From assembly GCA_029565675.1 (NCBI GenBank), contig JAKQNP010000004.1, forward strand, positions 62,001 through 126,000: DNA of 64,000 bases, written 5' to 3'. Below the pieces are notes generated by a model, which saw only the letters and a list, made by a program, of their open reading frames with translations, did no database searches and was not told the origin of the DNA. The translations under genes were made by a program, and so were the position numbers. Shown in pieces: positions 1 through 8,520 of the stretch. The DNA is from a bacterium (GTDB taxonomy: Bacteria > Zhuqueibacterota > Zhuqueibacteria > Residuimicrobiales > Oceaniaggregativiventaceae). Numbering within the stretch: the stretch's first letter is position 1; each line of letters opens with the position of its first letter.

Positions 1-1
1 G

Positions 2-280
2 ACGCCAACAGAATATACCAATGCCACCTTTACCATCAGCAACCTCGGAATGTATGACGTGGACAGCTTTACCGCCATCATCAACCCGCCGGAAGCAGCG
101 ATCCTCGCTGTCGGCGGCATCAAAACCGTTCCGGTTGTGGTCGACGGCCAGATCAAGGTCGGGAACCGCATGAAAGTCACTCTTGCCTGTGACCACCGCG
201 CCATCGACGGCGCCACAGCGGCGCTCTTTTTGCGCGAATTGAAAAAATTGATCGAAAATCCCTTCACCCTGGTGCTGTAG
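2..280 (+). CDS. 2-oxoacid dehydrogenase E2 acyltransferase, C-terminal fragment (5' end outside window)
   Basis: The reading frame is open from the left edge and ends at TAG 278-280, giving the last 92 residues. The text NLGMYDVDSFTAIINPPEAA and the later DHRAIDGA match the catalytic domain of dihydrolipoamide acyltransferases (the E2 core of pyruvate, 2-oxoglutarate or branched-chain dehydrogenase complexes). The HxxxDG motif carries the active-site His and Asp that move the acyl group between lipoyl-lysine and CoA in the cytoplasm. Too little is present to say which complex it serves. It is the only clear plus-strand gene and it runs into the shared terminator at 444-480, so it belongs to a separate central-metabolism transcription unit. 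Confidence 0.93.
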   Translation, partial: TPTEYTNATFTISNLGMYDVDSFTAIINPPEAAILAVGGIKTVPVVVDGQIKVGNRMKVTLACDHRAIDGATAALFLRELKKLIENPFTLVL

Positions 281-443
281 CCTTACACGGTGACCCTGTG
301 ACCAAGGGCTGAGACGTCGGGATTAAACCTGGCGCCTCCGCCAAATAGATCTTCGATTTCACCGCTCTGTCTCTCTGTGCCGGCTTTTCATGCTGTTGGC
401 CGGATCGTGTCGCGCTAGGTGGTGTGTGACTTTTCGCATACAC

Positions 444-480
444 AAAAAAAAAGCCCCGGTTTTATCCGGGGCTTTTTTTT
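444..480. terminator. Bidirectional rho-independent terminator between converging genes
   Basis: Seven-base arms GCCCCGG (453-459) and CCGGGGC (466-472) flank a six-base loop. Nine A residues precede the stem (444-452) and eight T residues follow it (473-480), so the hairpin has a U-tract in either direction. It can end both the plus-strand E2 transcript and the minus-strand giant-protein transcript, whose stop codon is at 491. Bases 281-443 upstream contain no gene that I can support. Confidence 0.92.
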
Positions 481-490
481 GTTTTCGCTG

Positions 491-3400
491 TTATTTCAAC
501 AGCACCATTTTCTTGGTCAGCGTAAAGTCGCTGGCCAGGATGCGATAATAATAGAGTCCGGAGCCCACCGGTATGCCCTTCGCATCTCGTGCGTCCCATA
601 CAACCGCATGATAACCGGCATCGCGATAGTCGTCAACCAGCACGCGGACCAACTGGCCGTTCAGGTTAAAGACCTCCAGTTTAACCTCACCCGCATCTGG
701 CAATTGGAAACGGATTGAGGTAATCGGATTGAAGGGATTCGGATAGTTCTGCGAGAGCTCGTAGGTCTCGGGCAATGGAATCTCCGCCACGACCGGCCCA
801 TGCAAGGTCTTTTGGCCGCTGACGCTGATATCCTGCAATTTGTAATAGAATCGAACACCGCCGAGAGCCTGCTTGTCGACATACACATAGCGGCGTTCGG
901 AAGACGAAGGAATCTGCTCGCTGTTGATCTGTTCATAGACTCCATCTTCGCTCAAACCGCGCAGAATATTGAAGCCGAGGTTGCCCACTTCGCTGGCGGT
1001 TTCCCAGACAATGCGAGCGCCATCATACGCAGTGGCTGTACAGGAGAAACTCGACAATTCGACAGAGGTGATGCCGATCAACCACTCATTCTCGACTTGC
1101 GCGTTCTCACTGTCGTAAACCACGACTCGGATGGTGTGCAAGCCCATGTTGTAGTAACGGGTATCGAAGACAAAAGAGGAACCGAACTCGGCTACCTGGC
1201 TGTTGTTGACATACCACTTGAAATAGATCGAGCCGCCGTCCGGGTCATGCGCATCAACCTGGAAAGTCACGGATTGCCCCCATTTGATATCTGCACCGCT
1301 CGGCGTCTGGGTAAAGCTGTCGATGATCGGCGGCCGAGAAGCGTTGGTGATGACAATCTTGACTGTGTCGATGGCTTTGCCGCCCGGGGCATCAGTCACC
1401 ACAAAGGATGGATAATAGGTTTGGCCGCCTTGCTCATAGGTGGGCGTCCAGGCAAACAAGCCACCCGACTGGTTGGCATTGGCGGTGAATTGCGCCCCTT
1501 CAGGCAAGTTGCGGGCGGTCACATAGATTTGATCGCCGTTGTCATCTTTTCCCTGCACCAGGAAGGAGACGAGCTCATTCTCATTGCCCTCGATCATCTC
1601 TGGCAAATTCACAAAATAAGGCCAGGGTTGCAGATCGCCGGTGGCATTGAAGTACAACGGCACGGTCACACCCGGGAAATTGGCGGTGACGATGATCTTG
1701 TTCTGGATGGCCTCCTGTCCGAGTTGCCACCACGCCTTGGCCAAACCGTTTTGATCCGAGGCAATCGGAGAGTCGGGATAGATATGCCCACCGCCCTGCA
1801 GAATGGTAAAGTAAACCAGACCGTTGGGCGCGGGATTGCCATATTGATCCTTGACCAAAACGACCACCGGATCGAGCAATTTATGGCCGACTTGCATTTT
1901 TTGATTGTCACCACTGTAGATATCCATGGTATAAGGCACATCAGCGGTTCCATAAAGATCAAAAATCACAGAGGCAGGGGTCAGATTTGGCGAAGAGGCG
2001 CTGACCCGGTTCAGGCCGGAAGTGGTTCCCAATGTGTACATCACCGAAGCGATGCCGGAAGTATTGGAAACCGTGCTCAGCGATTTGACGCCGCCTTGCA
2101 GGGTCCCTGATCCCTTGACATTGGCATCGCTGAGAACGGTAAAGATAACCGGCACATTGCCCACGCGGTTGCCATACTCATCTTCGGTGGCGACCACGAG
2201 CTGTCGGCTGAGCAATCGACCGACCACTTCGGTCTGACCCGAACCTTCGACCAGCCGCAAACGTGTCGCGGAAGTCGACGAAATGTTGGTCGTGGCAGTG
2301 AAAGTCACCGCCTGAATGCTGGGATAGTTCGGCAGATAGGCTTTGAACAGATTCATGCCGCTGGTGCTGCCCAGCTTGACATAAGCCTGCGCATGGCCAT
2401 ACAAGTCGGACTTGACCGGATTGCTGCTGACAATGCTGCCGCTGTTGACCATCTTTTCAAATGCGACGTTCAAGCCCCAGATGGCGTTGCCTGCGGCATC
2501 GATCAATTGCACCACCAGCGGGTTTGGCAATTGTTCTTGCGGATTGCCTTGTTGATTCGATCCGCTGACCACAACCAGCGAAGACGGTGGATTGTTGCTG
2601 GCGTATTGCGTAAAACGCACCGGCGAACCCTTGAGACCGTTTGCAGAAGCTTCGATTCGGTTGTACTGGATCGAGGCCTCTTCACCCAAACGATAGCGAT
2701 TGCTGGCAAAACCATTGATGTCGGTGTAGGTACGAGTGCCGTCGATCAATTGCGCTCCGGTGCCGCCTTGCGTGATCGTCCAATCGATGGGATGGTTGGG
2801 AATCGGATTATCGAATTGATCTGCCACATAGACTCGCAGAGGTTTCGGCAATACCGTACCAACATTTCGGCTCTGCTGATCACCGCTCTCGACTGCAGCG
2901 ATGCTGATGACATCGGCTGCAAGCGCTTCAAAGGTGATATGCGCAGTATCCGCAATTTCGATGCGATTGTTCATGTCGTAAGCCCAGATCACTTTCTCAC
3001 CTGCCCTGGTCGAAGCCACCGAACCGGAGACCTGGCCATTGACATCGGTCAGAGAAGTCGGATTGTTGATGATCAGGTTCTGACCCATGGGCTGCTTGAG
3101 GATCACCGCCTTGTCGGGGATCAAGTTGCCGAACCGGTCGCGCAGGGTGACAACGATATTGGACACCACACTGCCTTCGGACACCTTGACCGCATTGGCG
3201 GGAAAAGCTCTGACTGTAGACTGCTGGGCATCGGTGATGTCAGCCTTGGCGCTGGCGGTAAACCGCACGGTGCCGAGGTTGCGCGGACCATTCTGAGCGG
3301 TCGCTTCAACCACATTGTTGTTGGTGCCTGCAACGGTACCCATTCGCCACTTCAACGTTGCCAGACCATTGACCGAATTGATGGTCAGCGTGCGGGCAGA

Positions 3401-6400
3401 GTCATTGCCGAGAAATCCCTGGCCGGCGATGATGCGGAATTGCACGGCTTGTGGTTGCATCACCAGGTTGCCATATTCATCCAAAACCCGAACTTCGAGC
3501 TGGTTGGGCAGAAATTGACCGACGGTGCCGTTCTGTGAGTTGCCGGCGCCCTGCTGAATCGAATGGGCGTTGGTCGCCTGTGCCGAGATTCGATATTCGA
3601 CAGGCGAGCCTTGCAAAGGCACACCGGAGAATTCAGATTCGCAAAGCAAGCGGTTGATTTCAACCCCGGCACGATCGCCCAGAGTAAAGATCACCCCTAC
3701 CAGACCGTTTGAATCGGTGTTCTTGGTGATTTGTGTCTCTGAAGTCAGGTCAAGCGATCCACCTTGCGCTTCGACGGCATTGGTGACGCGGAAGCGCACC
3801 GGGTGGCCGGCGACCGGATTGTAGAACTCGTCGGTCACCTTGACTTTGAGTTCCTTGACATAGGCGCTGCCGATATTGCCCACCTGATCGATGGTGGTCA
3901 TACGGGTCAGGCGATAGGCGTCGCCGCGAGTTGCACTGGCATAGAAAACATAAGGTGAGTTGATCAGATGAACGCTGTTGAGTTTGGCAGACACCCGCAT
4001 GCTGTTGTTGCGCGAACCGGGAACACTGCCCAATGTCCAGTTGACTTGCGCAAAACCATCTGCAGCGGTCGTTACCAGAGCCTCAGGCAAACCGTCGATA
4101 TTCCCGCGGGTGGTGTCTTCACCCAAAACAGCAAAGGTGACGGCAAAGTCCGGCACACCGTTGCCAAATTGATCGACAATTTGTACCCGGATGGGATAAG
4201 CCAAAGGTTGGCCAACCTTGCCGGATTGCTGATTCGAGGTCTTGTCGTCGATCATGCGATTGGCAACATCGGGCAATGCCGACGCCTTGAAAACGATCAG
4301 CGATCCACCGGCGATACCGGAACGGGCTTCCAATATATTGTTGGCCCGCCCGGCCACTGTGCCGAGAACCCACTCTGCGGCGACAATTCCGGTTTCAGCT
4401 GCAGTCTGCAAGGTGACCATCGACAAACCGTTGACTTTGCCGCCGCCCTGGCCGATCTGAAAGACGATCGGATAATTGGGCACCGGGTTGTTGTATTTGT
4501 CGGTCACTTTGATGCGGATCGGTTGCGACAGCGGTTGATTGACCACGCCGACCAAAGTGTCCTGATCAGCGCCGTCAAGGGCAACCATCAGACTCGCATT
4601 GTCCGGAATGGAGGTTGCTCTGAAATTGATCGGGCTGTTGGTCAGCGGCATACCGCTGCCATCATAAGAGATGGCGTCCAGTTGCCAGACACCAGGGGTG
4701 AGAGGCATTTTCCAGGAAACCACCGCATAGCCGTCAGATCCAGATCGTATGGTTTTAAAGGTGTTTTCGCCTTGTTGATCCACCAGGGTGCCGCCGGCGC
4801 CCTTGACTTCAAAAATGACCGAATGGTTGCTGATCGCGTTGCCGTGGATATCGGTCACCTTGACTTTAATCGGCACGGGTAACTGCTGCCCGACGTTGGC
4901 GGTCTGGTTGTCGGAAGCGGGAAACTTGATCATCGCCGAAGCCGGACCCGGAGTCGCGGATGCGGTAAAACGGATCGGTGAATTGTCGAGCTGTTGCGTC
5001 GTGCTGTTGATGAAATAGGAGCGCACATCGACAACTTGCGAGTCCGTTCCCGCCACATGTCCCATGGTCAGGGTTGCTTCTGCATATCCGGTGATGTCGG
5101 AAAACACAACAGTTTCGCCACTGCCGGCGAGATTGCCGCCGCCTTTCATCACCTTGAAATAGACCGGATGGCCTTCAACCGGAATATCCGTGATGGCGCT
5201 CATGACGCGAACGCGGAAAGGCTGCGCAAGGGGTTGGGTGACCTCGCCTGCCTGGCCGCGGCCGGAGATGTATTCCAGCCGTTTGGCAATCACCTCATTG
5301 GAAGAATAGATGCGAAAAGTCAGAGAATCAGGCGTCAATCCGGTTGCCCGGGCACGGATGATGTGGGTTTGGGCAATCTCGGTGCCCATGGTCAAATTGA
5401 CCGCTGCCTTGCCCTGCAAATCGGTTTGTACAGCCAGGTTGCGGGTACCGGGATTCGAGCCGAGATAGGCATTCGTGCCGGTGGCAATCGAATAGTTGAC
5501 ATTATACCCCTGAATCGGGTTGCCGTGTTGATCGGTCACGATGCTGACCAGCGGATTTTCAACCGGAACACCGGCATAACCGGTTTGTCCGTCGCCGCTA
5601 AAAATCGCAAACCGGGACGCCGGGCCGAGCAGTCCGTCGGCATAAAAGGTCTGGGTGCCGCCTTTGGCCAGACTGACCCCTGGTGCGGTCACCTGCGCTT
5701 CATTTGGCCCGACCGCCTCGCCCAAAACCCAGGTCGCGCGGGCATAGCCGTCGCTGTCGGTGTTGATATTGATATCCGCGCCTTCACGCGAGCCATCCAT
5801 GGAACGGAAAAAACCGCCGCCGCGGGTCACTTTGAATTTGACCGGAAAATTTTCAAACCCGGTGGTGCCATTGGCTTCCAATAGACGCACGACCACCGGC
5901 TCTGTTAAAGGCTCGCCTGCTTGACCGCTCTGGTTGTCGCCGCCGATCTTGACCATCGAATCGGGCACCCGACTGACCTGCACGAGAAATGTTTTAGGCG
6001 AACCGGTCAAGCCGGCAGCCGTTGCCCGCACCTCGTACTCGGTATCAGAAACCCCCAGGGTCAAATCCACAGTGGCGTAGCCGGCGCTGTTGGAAAAACT
6101 GGTCTGCGACGACAAAGTGGCTCCCGATCCGCGGATCAACTGCCAGGAGACCGAGACATTCGACACGCCGTTTCCGTGCTCATCGACTGCCTGCACCTGG
6201 AGCGTGGTCGTGGAGAGCAGAAATCCCGGCATCGTGATGGATGTTGCTTCAGGCAACAACCGTTGGGCCGGTCCGGGGGTGGCGGTCAAGTTGACGATCG
6301 CCGGTCCGATCAGACCGCCTTCCGAGTTGGTGGTGGTTGCTTCGAGCACCACATTGCCGGCTTTGTTGCCAAAGCTCACTTTGGTAAAGACGACACCGTC

Positions 6401-8296
6401 GTCGTTGGTGATGTTGGGGAAAACCGGTCCACTGCCGCCCATGCCGGAAGGAGTATAATTGCCGGCGAGGGTGCGGTTGACGATCAGCACTTTATCCAGC
6501 GACCACCCCGGGTCATAGATGATCAGATCGATGAAATGCGATCCCTTGGTGAACGACAACCTGGGCGAGATGTACTCCCAGTGCCAGGTGGTGCCGGTGA
6601 CCAGATGAGTTTGTTTGTACGTAGCCGCATCGTCGTCGGCTTTGAAATCTATGGTGTTTCGTGGCCCATCAGGAGCAATGAAACGCCCCCAGACGACAAA
6701 ATCGGTGCCGGCGGTGGGGATATAGAAGGGAATGCGGACCATGATATTGCCGCGTTGGCCGCTTTCATAAGGCGTAATTGTATAGATTCCACTCGAAGCC
6801 AGGGGGTCAGTGGCGGTATAGGTGCGGTTCTGCAATTGCCCTTTTTCGGCTTCAGCCCACAACAGGCCGTCCCAGGAGAATTGATCGACGCTGAGAACAT
6901 GGTCGTGATCAACCGGTTCGGTGATGGCAAAATCGACCGTCACTCCGGGGACCGGCTTCTGGTCTTCATCCACAACCCGGATCTTGACCGTATCGGGCAG
7001 AGTGGTGCGAATCGGGCCGCTCTGGTTGTTGCCGGCGATGACGTTCAGCGCCGCCGGTTCGCCGCCGATCGAATAGATCCAGCCGGTAAAGGAGGTCACG
7101 TTGCTGACCCCCCGATAACTGGTATTCGTTGGCGATGAATATTGCACAAATCCACAGTAGGAGGTCTCCAGCGCGCGGGATTCGCTAAAAGTCATCGTCG
7201 CATCGAGATTGCCGTCTATGAACAATTGCACGGTTTTTGTGCCGCCGTTGTCGGCGATGACAACCTTGAGAGTGCTGCCTGCGGTAGGCATCGGCTGGCT
7301 CACCGCGGCAGCCGAGCCTATGGCGTTGCCCATCGTCCCCCCCGTGATCAAATAGACCTGGGCAGTGCTCGCTTCACGGCGAACGGCATAGCCGTTGGCT
7401 TCACTGGAAAAAGAGTCGAGCAGAAATGCCGGCGCCACCAACACCACCGAGTTATCATAATTCTGGTAATTGGTAGAACTGAGCACCACTTCGACGCCGT
7501 TCGAACCCTGGCCTTTGTAGGTCGCCAGATGGCCCCAGCCGTTGGTCGGGGTGCCGGAAACGGTCATTTCACCGCCAGTCACGCTCTGCAGAGGATCCAG
7601 CGACCAATTGGCTGCATTGAAGGTGGAAAAATCATCCGTTTCTGGTTTGTATTCGCCGTCGGGCGGTGGCGGCGGTGGCGGATCGATTGTGCCGCCCCCC
7701 AAATTTTCGAATGCCATGGCGTTGATGTCGTTGCCTACATTGCCATAGATGTAGACGCCGCCGTATTTGAGCGCCCATTCCGGGCTGCCGCCGATCGGCA
7801 GAACAGCTGTCTCGGTGCCATCGACGGACACTGTGAATTCATTGTCGGCATAATCAACCTGTACCCGCGAGTCCGGGCCGGGTGCTGTCCCAGGTATAGC
7901 CACGATTTTGCTTCCATACATGCCGTTTTCAAATCTGTACAAATGGTATTTACCTTCGCGAAAATAGATGAAATAGCCGTTCGCGGTCAAGGATTGTGCA
8001 TCCACAAAGATAATGCCGCCATTCTGGACACCGGCAGCGGTGGCAGTCGTCGCCCAGCGAAGCGCCACCCGCTGCACGTCGAAAGTCGACTTGTAGACAG
8101 CCCGGCGCCAGGTAAGTTCCAGGTTGTTGTGCAACACGCCGCCTACTCGAACGAGCTCTGCATCGGCGATCCAATTGGATGAAAGTGCGCCTGAGCCATC
8201 AAATCCTTCCGTCACACTTTGTTGCGCAAAAGCTGAATTGCCAGCCAACAAAAGAGAGACGAAAAGCGCGCAGAGTACAACAAGGTTACGCTTCAT
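491..8296 (-). CDS. Giant secreted Big-1-like repeat protein with T9SS/FlgD-like C-terminal domain
   Basis: A 2601-residue secreted protein. Residues 1-24 form a signal peptide ending AFAQQ. Two concanavalin/LamG-like regions (about 25-200 and 215-410) are joined by a seven-proline linker near residue 207. About fifteen bacterial-Ig (Big-1/invasin-type) repeats run from about 415 to 2220; each opens with a G-x-x-Q-x-G-like motif followed by V-x-D-x-x-G-N-x-V-x. The first repeat is followed by a stretch resembling a CBM6/35 module (about 470-620). After the array come a cadherin/putative-Ig-like region (about 2224), a PKD-like domain (about 2325) and an Fn3-like domain, and finally a FlgD-like sorting domain from about 2512 containing SQNYPNPFNPITSIRF. 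Such C-terminal domains are known from type IX secretion cargo and related FCB proteins. GGAGG lies nine bases before the ATG. Likely role (inference): cell-surface adhesin or stalk. I see no catalytic domain. Confidence 0.9.
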   Translation of the reverse strand: MKRNLVVLCALFVSLLLAGNSAFAQQSVTEGFDGSGALSSNWIADAELVRVGGVLHNNLELTWRRAVYKSTFDVQRVALRWATTATAAGVQNGGIIFVDAQSLTANGYFIYFREGKYHLYRFENGMYGSKIVAIPGTAPGPDSRVQVDYADNEFTVSVDGTETAVLPIGGSPEWALKYGGVYIYGNVGNDINAMAFENLGGGTIDPPPPPPPDGEYKPETDDFSTFNAANWSLDPLQSVTGGEMTVSGTPTNGWGHLATYKGQGSNGVEVVLSSTNYQNYDNSVVLVAPAFLLDSFSSEANGYAVRREASTAQVYLITGGTMGNAIGSAAAVSQPMPTAGSTLKVVIADNGGTKTVQLFIDGNLDATMTFSESRALETSYCGFVQYSSPTNTSYRGVSNVTSFTGWIYSIGGEPAALNVIAGNNQSGPIRTTLPDTVKIRVVDEDQKPVPGVTVDFAITEPVDHDHVLSVDQFSWDGLLWAEAEKGQLQNRTYTATDPLASSGIYTITPYESGQRGNIMVRIPFYIPTAGTDFVVWGRFIAPDGPRNTIDFKADDDAATYKQTHLVTGTTWHWEYISPRLSFTKGSHFIDLIIYDPGWSLDKVLIVNRTLAGNYTPSGMGGSGPVFPNITNDDGVVFTKVSFGNKAGNVVLEATTTNSEGGLIGPAIVNLTATPGPAQRLLPEATSITMPGFLLSTTTLQVQAVDEHGNGVSNVSVSWQLIRGSGATLSSQTSFSNSAGYATVDLTLGVSDTEYEVRATAAGLTGSPKTFLVQVSRVPDSMVKIGGDNQSGQAGEPLTEPVVVRLLEANGTTGFENFPVKFKVTRGGGFFRSMDGSREGADININTDSDGYARATWVLGEAVGPNEAQVTAPGVSLAKGGTQTFYADGLLGPASRFAIFSGDGQTGYAGVPVENPLVSIVTDQHGNPIQGYNVNYSIATGTNAYLGSNPGTRNLAVQTDLQGKAAVNLTMGTEIAQTHIIRARATGLTPDSLTFRIYSSNEVIAKRLEYISGRGQAGEVTQPLAQPFRVRVMSAITDIPVEGHPVYFKVMKGGGNLAGSGETVVFSDITGYAEATLTMGHVAGTDSQVVDVRSYFINSTTQQLDNSPIRFTASATPGPASAMIKFPASDNQTANVGQQLPVPIKVKVTDIHGNAISNHSVIFEVKGAGGTLVDQQGENTFKTIRSGSDGYAVVSWKMPLTPGVWQLDAISYDGSGMPLTNSPINFRATSIPDNASLMVALDGADQDTLVGVVNQPLSQPIRIKVTDKYNNPVPNYPIVFQIGQGGGKVNGLSMVTLQTAAETGIVAAEWVLGTVAGRANNILEARSGIAGGSLIVFKASALPDVANRMIDDKTSNQQSGKVGQPLAYPIRVQIVDQFGNGVPDFAVTFAVLGEDTTRGNIDGLPEALVTTAADGFAQVNWTLGSVPGSRNNSMRVSAKLNSVHLINSPYVFYASATRGDAYRLTRMTTIDQVGNIGSAYVKELKVKVTDEFYNPVAGHPVRFRVTNAVEAQGGSLDLTSETQITKNTDSNGLVGVIFTLGDRAGVEINRLLCESEFSGVPLQGSPVEYRISAQATNAHSIQQGAGNSQNGTVGQFLPNQLEVRVLDEYGNLVMQPQAVQFRIIAGQGFLGNDSARTLTINSVNGLATLKWRMGTVAGTNNNVVEATAQNGPRNLGTVRFTASAKADITDAQQSTVRAFPANAVKVSEGSVVSNIVVTLRDRFGNLIPDKAVILKQPMGQNLIINNPTSLTDVNGQVSGSVASTRAGEKVIWAYDMNNRIEIADTAHITFEALAADVISIAAVESGDQQSRNVGTVLPKPLRVYVADQFDNPIPNHPIDWTITQGGTGAQLIDGTRTYTDINGFASNRYRLGEEASIQYNRIEASANGLKGSPVRFTQYASNNPPSSLVVVSGSNQQGNPQEQLPNPLVVQLIDAAGNAIWGLNVAFEKMVNSGSIVSSNPVKSDLYGHAQAYVKLGSTSGMNLFKAYLPNYPSIQAVTFTATTNISSTSATRLRLVEGSGQTEVVGRLLSRQLVVATEDEYGNRVGNVPVIFTVLSDANVKGSGTLQGGVKSLSTVSNTSGIASVMYTLGTTSGLNRVSASSPNLTPASVIFDLYGTADVPYTMDIYSGDNQKMQVGHKLLDPVVVLVKDQYGNPAPNGLVYFTILQGGGHIYPDSPIASDQNGLAKAWWQLGQEAIQNKIIVTANFPGVTVPLYFNATGDLQPWPYFVNLPEMIEGNENELVSFLVQGKDDNGDQIYVTARNLPEGAQFTANANQSGGLFAWTPTYEQGGQTYYPSFVVTDAPGGKAIDTVKIVITNASRPPIIDSFTQTPSGADIKWGQSVTFQVDAHDPDGGSIYFKWYVNNSQVAEFGSSFVFDTRYYNMGLHTIRVVVYDSENAQVENEWLIGITSVELSSFSCTATAYDGARIVWETASEVGNLGFNILRGLSEDGVYEQINSEQIPSSSERRYVYVDKQALGGVRFYYKLQDISVSGQKTLHGPVVAEIPLPETYELSQNYPNPFNPITSIRFQLPDAGEVKLEVFNLNGQLVRVLVDDYRDAGYHAVVWDARDAKGIPVGSGLYYYRILASDFTLTKKMVLLK

Positions 8297-8336
8297 AATG
8301 CCGAACCTCCAAACTGGGTGTTGTCTGTTGTTTCAG

Positions 8337-8370
8337 TTCAGTACAATTGTTTGTGTCTGTGTCAGTACAA
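8337..8370 (-). promoter_or_regulatory. Direct repeat TCAGTACAA x2 in the leader of the giant gene
   Basis: The nine-base word TCAGTACAA occurs at 8338-8346 and again at 8362-8370, 24 bp apart centre to centre, inside the 166-bp AT-rich leader between the upstream terminator and the giant gene. On the coding strand it reads TTGTACTGA twice. This spacing, about two helical turns, is compatible with paired regulator binding. It could equally be chance in A/T-rich DNA. I could not fix a promoter. Confidence 0.22.
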
Positions 8371-8462
8371 AACAATTTATTGAACCTGGATATCGCGTTA
8401 AGTTGTTGTTATTAATATTGATTATCAAGAATACAGAACCATAAAAGCAAATGATATGCCAA

Positions 8463-8498
8463 CAAAAAAGCCCATTCAATATTCCATATTGAACGGGC
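8463..8498 (-). terminator. Rho-independent terminator after the hydrolase-like pair
   Basis: Thirteen-base arms (8470-8482 and 8486-8498) with one mismatch enclose a three-base loop TCC. Read on the minus strand the hairpin is followed by TTTTTT (8464-8469). It lies just after the stop of the gene at 8521-10641 and before the leader of the giant gene, so it separates two minus-strand transcription units. Confidence 0.88.
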
Positions 8499-8520
8499 TT
8501 GCAGTCAGCAGTTGGCAGCG

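Noticed and set aside
800-3538. Long open frames on the plus strand across the giant repeat gene
   Set aside because: They lie opposite a strong 2601-residue gene with recognised domains, lack ribosome sites and read as low-complexity His/Arg/Ile-rich text typical of antisense shadows.
7662-7700. GC-rich GGCGGT repeats as a regulatory microsatellite
   Set aside because: They encode the Pro linker of the giant protein on the minus strand and remain in frame; codon bias for proline explains them.
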